The position numbers and the translations under genes are program-made. The notes under the pieces are model-generated. The model saw only the letters and a program-made list of their open reading frames with translations. It ran no database searches and was not told the origin of the DNA. Source: an uncultured bacterium (GTDB taxonomy: Bacteria > Verrucomicrobiota > Kiritimatiellia > CAIKKV01 > CALHGX01). Taken from it: a stretch of 64,000 nt of DNA. Shown here one piece after another: positions 36,484 to 44,113 of the stretch. Numbering within the stretch: the stretch's first letter is position 1; each line of letters opens with the position of its first letter. The stretch lies in the NCBI GenBank assembly GCA_938031185.1, contig CALHGX010000012.1:16185-80184 (forward strand). The letters are read 5' to 3'.

Positions 36484-36957
36484 CTAGCCTTTCATCTGCC
36501 GAAAAAGATCGGCCATCTCTATCGCCGCGAGGGCCGCGTTCCAGCCCTTGTTGCCGGCCTTCGTACCGCAACGCTCAATCGCCTGCTCGAGATTGCCGGC
36601 GCACACGACGCCGTTGATCACCGGCACGCCGCTGTCCAGCGCAAGGGAGGCCAATGAGCGGGAAACCTGCGAATTGATCAGGTCCGCATGCGGCGTCGAT
36701 CCCTGCACGACAGCCCCCAGCGCCACCACCGCATCGAGTCCACCCGCTTTGATCATGCGGGCAGCCACCTGCGGCACCTCATTCGCGCCAGGCGTCCAAG
36801 CCACCACAATGTCCTTTTCCGCCACACCGTGCCGCACAAGACAATCCACAGCCCCCGCGAGCAGCTCCTTCGTGAGAAAGTCGTTGAACCGGCTCACGAC
36901 GATGCCCACCTTGATCCCCTTCCCGCTCAGTTGACCCGACAGTTCCTGCATGTTCAT
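36484..36957 (-). CDS. ribH: 6,7-Dimethyl-8-ribityllumazine synthase
   Basis: Condenses the pyrimidinedione with 3,4-dihydroxybutanone 4-phosphate; 157 residues, forming an icosahedral or smaller shell. Active-site segments are VSRFNDFLTKELLAGA, WTPGANEVP (pyrimidine site), ALGAVVQGSTPHADLI (with the catalytic His) and PVINGVVCAGNLEQAIERCG. The ATG at 36955-36957 follows AGGAGAGAC with good spacing. Second gene of the riboswitch operon. Confidence 0.96.
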   Translation of the reverse strand: MNMQELSGQLSGKGIKVGIVVSRFNDFLTKELLAGAVDCLVRHGVAEKDIVVAWTPGANEVPQVAARMIKAGGLDAVVALGAVVQGSTPHADLINSQVSRSLASLALDSGVPVINGVVCAGNLEQAIERCGTKAGNKGWNAALAAIEMADLFRQMKG

Positions 36958-36994
36958 ATTCGTCTCTCCTACCGCCGTTCCGTCCTCTCGCTTC

Positions 36995-38233
36995 TCAAAG
37001 CAGATGCCCCAGTTTCTCGCGTTTCGCCTCCAAGTACCGCCGGCTGTGCTCCGAGGCCGGCAGCACGAGGGGCACCCGCTCCACAATCCGCAACCCGTAC
37101 GCCTTCAGCCCGACGATCTTGCGCGGGTTGTTGGTTAGAAGCCGTATCTTCTTCAAGCCAAGATCGGAAAGAATTTGCGCGCCGACGCCATAATCGCGCA
37201 AGTCGGCCTCAAAACCAAGCCGCTCGTTGGCCTCCACCGTGTCCATACCCTGCTCTTGCAGGGCGTAGGCGTGAATCTTGTTCACGAGGCCGATTCCGCG
37301 CCCTTCCTGCCGCATGTACAACACCACCCCCACACCTTCAGCGGCCACCCGGCGCATGGCTTCTCGCAGTTGCTGCCCGCAATCGCACCGAAGCGACCCG
37401 AACACGTCGCCCGTCAGGCATTCGCTATGCACTCTCACCAGCGCCGCAGGCGCCTGGGAAAGATCTCCCATCACCAGCGCCACATGCACCTGGTCATCCA
37501 CATCAGATCGGTAAAGATGCAGATCGAACGGACCGTAATCCGTGGGCAGCGAGACCGTGCGAAGGCGCCGCACCAATCGCTCCGTCCGTCGGCGAAACGC
37601 GATCAGATCCGCCACCGAGATGAGCGGCATGTGATGTTCCGCCGCGAATTTTTTCAACTCCGGCAAGCGGGCCATCTGCCCGTCCTCCCGCAAAATCTCG
37701 CAAATGACGCCCGCCGGCTGGAGCCCTGCCAGGCGCGCGAGATCTACGGCCGTTTCAGTATGCCCGGCCCGCCGCAACACCCCGCCGTCCTTCGCCTCTA
37801 GCGGGAACATGTGCCCGGGGCATACCAAATCCTGCCGGGTGGTCTTTTCGTCCGCCAACAGTCGAATGGTCACGCACCGATCATGCGCGCTGATCCCCGT
37901 CGTAATCCCCTTGGCTGCATCCACCGATTCCATGAACGCGGTCCCAAAGGCATCTCCCCCGCCTCGCGCCGCCATGGGGCGCAACCCCAGTTGTTCCACC
38001 CGTTCCCGCGTCAATGCGACACAAATCAACCCGCGACCGTGATGAGCCATGAAATTGACGGCCTGTGGCGTGACCTTTTGCGCCGCCATAATCAGGTCCC
38101 CCTCGTTTTCGCGGCGTGCATCGTCCACTACCACCACCATACGCCCGCGCCGGATGGCCTCCGCCGCGTCTTCGATGCGGTCAAAGAAACTCTCCGCGCT
38201 CTTTACGCAATCGGCTTTGCGCTTGGATCCCAT
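36995..38233 (-). CDS. ribBA: Bifunctional 3,4-dihydroxy-2-butanone-4-phosphate synthase / GTP cyclohydrolase II
   Basis: Supplies both precursors for riboflavin; 412 residues. The DHBP half has VVVVDDARRENEGDLIMAAQ, GLICVALTRER, GISAHDRCVTI and GHTETAVDLARLAG. The cyclohydrolase half has HSECLTGDVFGSLRCDCGQQL, giving the three zinc Cys, then YMRQEGRGIGLVNKIHAY and LGFEADLRDYGVGAQIL. The true start is ATG 38233, seven bases after GGAG. The frame stays open through the upstream riboswitch, but that part is leader RNA. Repressed by FMN through the leader. Confidence 0.96.
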   Translation of the reverse strand: MGSKRKADCVKSAESFFDRIEDAAEAIRRGRMVVVVDDARRENEGDLIMAAQKVTPQAVNFMAHHGRGLICVALTRERVEQLGLRPMAARGGGDAFGTAFMESVDAAKGITTGISAHDRCVTIRLLADEKTTRQDLVCPGHMFPLEAKDGGVLRRAGHTETAVDLARLAGLQPAGVICEILREDGQMARLPELKKFAAEHHMPLISVADLIAFRRRTERLVRRLRTVSLPTDYGPFDLHLYRSDVDDQVHVALVMGDLSQAPAALVRVHSECLTGDVFGSLRCDCGQQLREAMRRVAAEGVGVVLYMRQEGRGIGLVNKIHAYALQEQGMDTVEANERLGFEADLRDYGVGAQILSDLGLKKIRLLTNNPRKIVGLKAYGLRIVERVPLVLPASEHSRRYLEAKREKLGHLL

Positions 38234-38243
38234 GCTTTTCTCC

Positions 38244-38276
38244 AAAGAAAAACCCGGGGCACTTTGTCCCCGGGGT
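38244..38276 (-). terminator. Intrinsic terminator in the ribBA leader
   Basis: On the minus strand a GC-rich stem (CCCGGGG against CCCCGGG, extended past a bulged A) with a three-base loop is followed by a T-rich run TTTTTCTTT. It sits between the FMN aptamer and the ribBA ribosome binding site, as expected for riboswitch-controlled attenuation. Confidence 0.8.
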
Positions 38277-38303
38277 CTGCGCAACGCACCGCGCGTTCTA
38301 ACG

Positions 38304-38442
38304 TCTTCTCCCATCCAGACTGAGACCGCATCGCTTGCGATCATCACTGTCGGCCACGGCATCTCACCGTGTCTGCCCCGTTCGACGGAACGGGACTCGC
38401 GGGCTGTTACCGCCGGTGGGGATTTGCACCCGATCCCGAAGA
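38304..38442 (-). promoter_or_regulatory. FMN riboswitch (RFN element)
   Basis: The conserved aptamer is readable on the minus strand. P1 arms TCTTC and GAAGA close the element at 38438-38442 and 38304-38308. Between them are TCGGGTGCAAATCCCCACC, GGCGGTAACAGCCCGCGAG, then GCCGACAGTGA and CAGTCTGGATGGGAGAAG, all in the order of the RFN consensus. FMN binding should favour the downstream terminator and turn the operon off. Confidence 0.95.
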
Positions 38443-38482
38443 CTTATGTCCGATCAAACCGTTCCCGGCTCGATCACAGCAC

Positions 38483-38511
38483 AATCTAGCGCATGGCGGC
38501 CGCCGATGCAA
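38483..38511 (-). promoter_or_regulatory. Sigma70-type promoter of the rib operon
   Basis: On the minus strand TTGCAT (38506-38511) and TAGATT (38483-38488) are separated by exactly 17 bases. The predicted transcript would start near 38476, about 35 bases before the FMN aptamer. Confidence 0.65.
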
Positions 38512-38563
38512 CAGGGCGCTTCAAGCAAACAGCTTGGCGCTTCGCAAGGCTCTTGTCTTCGCT

Positions 38564-40903
38564 TCACACGGTAATCCACGGCGCGGAACCCAGGCGAAAC
38601 GCCTTCCCTGTGAACCGAACGGTGTTCGTTTGAGGGCGGCCTTCAAAGATTCTTCGGCCGTTCACCCATATCTGTGCGCACCGAAACCGGTCGTAGAAGA
38701 AAGGCCGCACCTGTAACCGACCATAGGCGGTTTGTTCCGCCTCCATGCGCACTTCAATCCCATCACCCTTCACCGACACGTTCATCTTCATTCGACTTAC
38801 GATTCCGCGGCGGTAATCAAACGACTGCCCGTCATCCGCGACATAGGTGATGCCGGTCCGTCCAGCTCCCTTGCGCCGCATGAGCACATGCAACTCCACG
38901 CGGCGAAGATCGGTCGGTCGATGCCATTCGCCGGCCGGCCGCATCGGCACAATGAATCCTTCCCGTCCGAAAAGAGGCGTGGTCTCCGGCTCCTCTTTGC
39001 GGCGCAGTTTACCTCCTTCCTGCCGCCAGATTCCCGTGGCAAAGTCGAACCACGCTCCGGACGGCAGCAGAACGTCTCGTTCCTTCGCTTCCGTCACCTG
39101 CGGCGCCTGCAGGAGCACGGGGCCGACCATGAACTGGTCTTCCAGGCGCGGCGGAGGCATGGCTGCTGCCTCCGAAAATTCATAGAAGAGAGGGCGCAGA
39201 ATGGGATCCCCATCCTGTTCCTGTGCGACAAACAACTGGTAAAGATAGGGCAGAAAACGGTAGCGCAGCCGGATGTAATGCCGGAGCACATCGGCGGCCC
39301 GCCGCGAAAAGGCCCACGGCTCCTGCGCCCGCGTGTTGATGCAGGTATGAATTCGATGGAAAGGGAACAGGAAGCAGGCTTTCTCCCAGCGCACCATCAG
39401 TTCTTCCGAAGCGTCGCCAAAGAAACCACCAATGTCGGGCCCATTGAATGGCACGCCGGAAAGAGAAAGATTCAGGCTGGTGGGTATGCAGCCTTGGAGC
39501 CACGCGTAGTTCGAGTAGTTGTCTCCTGTCCAAGTGGCCGCGTAGCGGCTGATGCCGGTGCTGCCGGACCGGCACAGCAGAAACGGACGCTGCTCGGGAT
39601 GCGCGGCCATAAGCCCCTCGAAGGAAGCTCGCGCCATCCCCAGCGCATACGCATTATGATAACGGTCATGTGGCCAGTGGCCCCGACCAAACCGCATGCC
39701 TTGGGGATTCACAAACCCTGTAGCCGGGTCATTCATGTCGAGCCATGCGCCATGGACACCCTCCCGCGCAAACGCCGCCACATGACGCGCCCACCAGCGG
39801 CGCCCTTCCTCCATCGAAAAATCTGGAAACACCGTTCGCCCGGGCCAAACCATGCCCACAAACTCAACGCCAGCGGCGGTCTTGCAGAACACGTCATGCT
39901 GCACCCCATCCTCATACACCGAATATCCCGATTCCTGTTTGACGCCTGGGTCCAAAATGGGCACGACGTGCAGGTTATCTGCCGCCAAATCTCGCAGCGT
40001 GTGCCGCCAGGACGGTTGTCGTCGCCGGTCCACCGTGAACACACGGTAACCCCGCATGTAGCCGATATCCAGCCATAGTCCATCCACCGGTATGCCGCGC
40101 CGCCGAAAGTTCCGCTGAAGCCACTGCAGATGTTCCCGCGTCTCATACCCCCAACGACATTGGTGATGCCCCAGAGCCCATAGCGGTGGGCGGGGTACGG
40201 CCCCCACGATTTGCTGCAATTTGCGCGTCAATTCCGCCAGTGAAGGCCCATAAAGCAGCAGAAGGATTGGCCGTCCGTTGGCGCTGCCAAGGGAAAAGCC
40301 GCGAGGGGCCTTCTTGCCGAGGCCGTCCGACACGTCCGACGTGGTCAGCATGAATGTTTCACAGAAGTTATCCAGCAGCAATCCCAGCCAGCCATGGGGA
40401 GTTTGAACCGCCATGTACGGCACTGCCACATACATGGGATCCGCCTTATTGGCCTCTGTCAGGCTGGGCGCGAAGTCCGCACCGACGTCCGTGTTCCAAA
40501 ACTTCGTCCGCAAGCATGATTTTTCCAGCGGACCGGATTTCTCTCCCATCCCGTAGAACCGTGCGTTCCTCGGCGTGACAAAATTGAAGATCGAGGCCTG
40601 TCCGCAAAGCCCCACGGCGCGGTCCGGATAGCTCCTTAACAACAATTTTCCGCGCACATCCCGCCATTCCAACGCGCCGTCCGTTTCTACAGAAAGAACA
40701 GTCGCTCCGGCGTCCTTTCGAATCGGCGGGAGTTGGAGCGTTGCGATTCCGGCCGCATCCTGCCAACTTGTCCCGGTAATGATCAATCGGAACACATCGC
40801 CTTGGAACGCCTCCACGCGCAGCCGATTCTTCCCGTCCCGCGTGCCGACGTTCACTTGATCGTATGCGAAATGAGACGGATGCGGATATTTCTCCATGTA
40901 CAT
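38564..40903 (-). CDS. GH31-family alpha-glucosidase or alpha-xylosidase
   Basis: A cytoplasmic glycosidase of about 779 residues. The N-terminal beta-sandwich includes FYGMGEKSGPLEKSCLRTKFWN. In the barrel, WALGHHQCRWGYETREH and PVDGLWLDIGYMRGYRVFTVD are typical of GH31. The nucleophile is the Asp of GAWLDMNDP, and the acid/base is the Asp of ATWTGDNYSNY. FNGPDIGGFFG follows. The C-terminal sandwich is present. No signal peptide is seen, so the substrate is probably an imported alpha-glucoside or a storage-glucan product. The ATG pair 40903/40897 follows GGGAGAGAAG. It is divergent from the cupin-like gene. Confidence 0.9.
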   Translation of the reverse strand: MYMEKYPHPSHFAYDQVNVGTRDGKNRLRVEAFQGDVFRLIITGTSWQDAAGIATLQLPPIRKDAGATVLSVETDGALEWRDVRGKLLLRSYPDRAVGLCGQASIFNFVTPRNARFYGMGEKSGPLEKSCLRTKFWNTDVGADFAPSLTEANKADPMYVAVPYMAVQTPHGWLGLLLDNFCETFMLTTSDVSDGLGKKAPRGFSLGSANGRPILLLLYGPSLAELTRKLQQIVGAVPRPPLWALGHHQCRWGYETREHLQWLQRNFRRRGIPVDGLWLDIGYMRGYRVFTVDRRRQPSWRHTLRDLAADNLHVVPILDPGVKQESGYSVYEDGVQHDVFCKTAAGVEFVGMVWPGRTVFPDFSMEEGRRWWARHVAAFAREGVHGAWLDMNDPATGFVNPQGMRFGRGHWPHDRYHNAYALGMARASFEGLMAAHPEQRPFLLCRSGSTGISRYAATWTGDNYSNYAWLQGCIPTSLNLSLSGVPFNGPDIGGFFGDASEELMVRWEKACFLFPFHRIHTCINTRAQEPWAFSRRAADVLRHYIRLRYRFLPYLYQLFVAQEQDGDPILRPLFYEFSEAAAMPPPRLEDQFMVGPVLLQAPQVTEAKERDVLLPSGAWFDFATGIWRQEGGKLRRKEEPETTPLFGREGFIVPMRPAGEWHRPTDLRRVELHVLMRRKGAGRTGITYVADDGQSFDYRRGIVSRMKMNVSVKGDGIEVRMEAEQTAYGRLQVRPFFYDRFRCAQIWVNGRRIFEGRPQTNTVRFTGKAFRLGSAPWITV

Positions 40904-41023
40904 AACGCTTCTCTCCCGAAACGGCTGCCTGTGGGCTAGACGACTTTTTTCTCTCAGAACCTCTCCAAAAACAAGCGATATTCTCCAAGGCCTTCTTTGG
41001 CGTAGACGCCAGCCGATTTGCTC

Positions 41024-41050
41024 TTGCATGCGCCTCAAAGCGTGTACAAT
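41024..41050 (+). promoter_or_regulatory. Probable promoter of the cupin-nth-rhomboid set
   Basis: TTGCAT at 41024-41029 (or CTTGCA one base earlier) and TACAAT at 41045-41050, spacer 15-16 bases, about 40 bases before the GTG start. Confidence 0.48.
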
Positions 41051-41090
41051 GGATATGTGCTTGTCTGCACCGGCTATAGGGGAGAACCAT

Positions 41091-41924
41091 GTGAAAACCA
41101 AAGAATTGCGGGGGTTGCCTCTTCACGATGCGAAAGAAGCGCGCAAGCGGTATGCCGAGCTGTATGAAAGAGCGATGCCGTTTGCCGGCGGCATCGAGCT
41201 GGAACGAATCGAAGTGGCCACCTTCAACTGCTCTTCGACGTGGAAGGAATTCGAGCAGGTCGGTCTGGGCGTGGAAATCGTGGTGATCTTCCGCGACGAA
41301 AACGGCGAAGGACACACAGGAAAGGTTTTGCTGAGCCTGCCGTGGCAATTCCTGCCGGAACATGGGCACGTGGACACGTTTGTACTTAAGCCAGGGGCCT
41401 CCCCTGCTCCAGGCTTCATTCTCGTGCGAGAATTGATGCCTGAGTTCAAGGGCATTCGGGCTTATGAAAGCGACGGTACGCCCGCCATGGACGGCGACCG
41501 CCCACGCTACGTTTACCGCGATGACGAGTTTGTGATCGTCCAGGTGAAGGACAATTCCCGGCCGCAGCCGTATCCCGTCAGCAGCGACGTGATTCGCGAG
41601 TATCCCGGCAAATCCGAGACCTTCAAAATGATCTATGGCGATGGGGTGCTCTTCACCGACCACGCGCAGGTCATCAAAGCCCCCAAAGGACGCGATCCCG
41701 AGCATCCCCCCGCGGAATTCCGCGAGGCGATCGAACGAACGCGGCGCGACCAGAAAATCACCACGCAGCGACTAATTCACATGTCCCCCGGCACGCATGT
41801 TCTGCTGCCCAAGGCCACGCGGCATGCCTTCCTGGCCGGCCGTCAAGGCGCGGTGTTTTTGGAGTTTTCGACGCCGTCCATGGATGAAGCAGACCGCTTC
41901 ACTGACGAACGCATCATTCGTTGA
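41091..41924 (+). CDS. Cupin-like protein, possible sugar isomerase
   Basis: A 277-residue soluble protein. FLPEHGHVDTFVLKPG and SPGTHVLLPKATRHAFLAG look like two halves of a cupin metal site, and the C-terminal EFSTPSMDEADRFTDERI resembles the end of D-lyxose-isomerase-like and related sugar cupins. I cannot name the substrate. Translation starts at GTG 41091, five bases after GGGGAGAA; an ATG two bases earlier runs straight into TGA. It shares four bases with nth (TTGA). What else it could be: a sugar-binding cupin without catalysis. Confidence 0.52.
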   Translation: MKTKELRGLPLHDAKEARKRYAELYERAMPFAGGIELERIEVATFNCSSTWKEFEQVGLGVEIVVIFRDENGEGHTGKVLLSLPWQFLPEHGHVDTFVLKPGASPAPGFILVRELMPEFKGIRAYESDGTPAMDGDRPRYVYRDDEFVIVQVKDNSRPQPYPVSSDVIREYPGKSETFKMIYGDGVLFTDHAQVIKAPKGRDPEHPPAEFREAIERTRRDQKITTQRLIHMSPGTHVLLPKATRHAFLAGRQGAVFLEFSTPSMDEADRFTDERIIR

Positions 41925-42667
41925 AGGCGCCACATCATTTGATGAGACCCGCTGACATACCCGAGGTGTACCGCTTGCTCACGCAACATTTTCGCCGCCA
42001 TCGAGAAGCGCCAGTGGCCACCTTGGCAACCAAGCGAACCAATGCACCGTACCGGGTCCTGGTGGCCACTATTCTGAGCGCCCGAACCCGGGACCAGACT
42101 ACGACGGCCGTCATTCAGCATTTGTTCGCCCGTGCCCCCGATCTCCCCTCTCTAGCCAAACTTTCCCTTCAAGAAATCGAAGAAAGTATCCGCCCCGTTG
42201 GCTTTTCCCGAGCCAAAGCTCGTGCGCTCAAGGCGCTGCCGGAGGTACTACTTCGCGACCACGGCGGGCACATACCGGAGAGCGTCGACGAACTGGTGCG
42301 CCTTCCTGGCGTTGGACGAAAAACAGCCAACCTGGTGATCGCAGAAGCCTTCGGCCAACCCGCCATTTGCGTGGATGTGCATGTTCACCGTATTGTCAAT
42401 CGGTTCGGGCTTGTCCGCACGCATACCCCCCTGCAAACAGAAAACGCCCTGCGCCGTCTGCTGCCGGTAGCGTGTTGGAAGCGGTGGAATCCGCTGCTGG
42501 TGGCACTGGGGCAAACCATCTGCCGCCCAAGAAATCCGCGATGTCCAATATGCCCTGTGAACAGGTGGTGTGGGCGGGTCGGGGTCCCTGCCGCGCCGAC
42601 GCAAGCAGCACCACCGGCTCGCCCTTTATCGAAAGTGGCGTCCCACATGAGGTGTTCGAATGAATGA
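41921..42667 (+). CDS. nth: Endonuclease III (DNA glycosylase/AP lyase)
   Basis: Removes oxidised pyrimidines in base-excision repair; 248 residues. VATILSARTRDQTTTAV is the N-terminal family block, the helix-hairpin-helix is LPGVGRKTANLV with the catalytic Lys, and the essential Asp lies in VDVHVHRIVNRFG. The [4Fe-4S] loop CRPRNPRCPICPVNRWC has the C-x6-C-x2-C-x5-C spacing. TTG 41921 overlaps the upstream stop (TTGA); ATG 41942 is an alternative. A 30-residue Ala/Pro-rich tail follows the cluster. The stop overlaps the rhomboid start by eight bases. Confidence 0.95.
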   Translation: MKAPHHLMRPADIPEVYRLLTQHFRRHREAPVATLATKRTNAPYRVLVATILSARTRDQTTTAVIQHLFARAPDLPSLAKLSLQEIEESIRPVGFSRAKARALKALPEVLLRDHGGHIPESVDELVRLPGVGRKTANLVIAEAFGQPAICVDVHVHRIVNRFGLVRTHTPLQTENALRRLLPVACWKRWNPLLVALGQTICRPRNPRCPICPVNRWCGRVGVPAAPTQAAPPARPLSKVASHMRCSNE

Positions 42668-43493
42668 TTTCTTTTGGCCCGGCATGCGACGGACTCCGCC
42701 TGCCACCCGGGCTCTGCTGGTGGTCACGGTGACGGCGTTTGCCCTGCAGTGGGTGGTAGACCGATGGTTCGGCGGCGTCTTTACCTCCTTGTTCGGCCTG
42801 CAATGGTCCTGGCTCCGTCGCGGCGCCGTCTGGCAATTGCTAACCTATCCGTTCCTTCATGGCGGCCTGTGGCATCTGGTCCTCAACTCACTCGCTCTCT
42901 TTTTTTTCGCACCGGACGTCGAAGAACGCATCGGATCCCGTTCCTTCTTGGGGCTCTATTTCGCGTGTGGCTTGATCGGCGGCCTGGGCTGGCTACCCTT
43001 CACCATCTGGCATGCGCCGTGGGCGATCTGCATCGGCGCCTCTGGAGCGGTTTTCGGCGTGCTGGGCGCTTTTGCCGCCATGTTCCCGACTCGGCAGGTG
43101 ACACTGCTGGTTTTCTTCGTGCTGCCCGTTGTCATGACGGCGCGAATGCTGGCGGTTCTGTTGGGCCTGTTTTCGCTACTGTCAGCGATGACCGACAGTG
43201 GAAGCGTGGCACATGCCGCCCATTTGATAGGGGGTCTGGCAGGCTACCTCTATGGACGGCAGCAGACTCGGCACGATTTCGGCAGCCCCTGGATCTCCGG
43301 CCGTTGGCGCCAACCACGGGCGCCGCGGCAACGAATGTGGGTGATTGAGCCTGAAGCCCCCGTCAGCTTGGCGCCCGATACCCAAGAGGTGGACCGCATT
43401 CTCGACAAGATCAACCGTTCCGGTTTGCGCAGCCTGACGCCCAGGGAACGACAAATCCTGGAAAGCGCCAGCGGCCGGAATCCCGGCACGTGA
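42660..43493 (+). CDS. Rhomboid-family intramembrane serine protease
   Basis: A 277-residue membrane protein with six helices in the first ~200 residues. The catalytic dyad is Ser128 in GASGAVFG and His188 in AHAAHLIGGLAG. The HxxxN motif after the first loop is WHLVLNSLALFFF, and the WR-type L1 loop is partly kept (YPFLHGG). The C-terminal ~75 residues are soluble and basic, and end in RSLTPRERQILESASG, a small helical region seen in several bacterial rhomboids. Co-translated with nth; substrate unknown. Confidence 0.9.
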   Translation: MNDFFWPGMRRTPPATRALLVVTVTAFALQWVVDRWFGGVFTSLFGLQWSWLRRGAVWQLLTYPFLHGGLWHLVLNSLALFFFAPDVEERIGSRSFLGLYFACGLIGGLGWLPFTIWHAPWAICIGASGAVFGVLGAFAAMFPTRQVTLLVFFVLPVVMTARMLAVLLGLFSLLSAMTDSGSVAHAAHLIGGLAGYLYGRQQTRHDFGSPWISGRWRQPRAPRQRMWVIEPEAPVSLAPDTQEVDRILDKINRSGLRSLTPRERQILESASGRNPGT

Positions 43494-43517
43494 CAACGTC
43501 CCCCGCGCGGCGGCCTC

Positions 43518-44093
43518 TCAAGGTTCCGCGGCGAGCGCGGCCTCGATTGCGTCCACCAATGTCTTGTCCTCGGGCGCGGTTCGCGAGCCGAAACGGCCCA
43601 TCACGCGGCCGCGGCGATCGAGCAGGAACTTGTTGAAGTTCCATGAGATCGGCCCGGCGTGTTCGCCACTGGCTTCGGAACTGACAAGCCATTGGTAAAG
43701 CGGATGGATCGCATCGCCCTTGACGGAAATCTTGGAAAAGAGCGGGAACGTGACATCGTATTTCGACGTGCAGAATTCCTTGATCTCGGCGTCGGTTCCC
43801 GGCTCCTGCCCCAGGAAGTCGTTGGCAGGAAACGCCAGCACCACAAAACCCCGCTCTTTGTATTTTCGATAGAGGCGCTCGAGCCCCGCATACTGGCCCG
43901 TGAATCCGCAGCGGCTGGCCACATTCACCACAAGCGCCACTTGATTGCTCCACGTGGCCAGCGACACCGTCGGGCCATCAATGTCCCGCGCAGAAAAATC
44001 AAACAAGGCCTTCGGTGTTGCATCCGCCATGGTTAGCCCACCTCTAATCAGGATCCACGCCATCACGCCCCATATTTCCATCCTTCGCCACAT
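43518..44093 (-). CDS. Glutathione peroxidase-like thiol peroxidase
   Basis: Reduces hydroperoxides through a peroxidatic Cys in NVASRCGFTGQYAGL; this is Cys rather than selenocysteine. The rest of the tetrad is present: Gln in NDFLGQEPGTD, Trp and Asn in ISWNFNKFLLD. A resolving Cys may be that of EIKEFCTSKYD, so electrons probably come from thioredoxin. ATG 44093 (AGAGGGA site) adds a hydrophobic lead that may be an export signal; ATG 44030, behind AGAGGTG, gives a 170-residue cytoplasmic form. Both sites look usable. Confidence 0.9.
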   Translation of the reverse strand: MWRRMEIWGVMAWILIRGGLTMADATPKALFDFSARDIDGPTVSLATWSNQVALVVNVASRCGFTGQYAGLERLYRKYKERGFVVLAFPANDFLGQEPGTDAEIKEFCTSKYDVTFPLFSKISVKGDAIHPLYQWLVSSEASGEHAGPISWNFNKFLLDRRGRVMGRFGSRTAPEDKTLVDAIEAALAAEP

Positions 44094-44113
44094 GATCGTC
44101 CCTCTCCCCCTCA

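Noticed and set aside
38234..38362. N-terminal extension of RibBA
   Set aside because: The extra codons lie in the terminator and riboswitch; ATG 38233 has a proper ribosome binding site and the family start.
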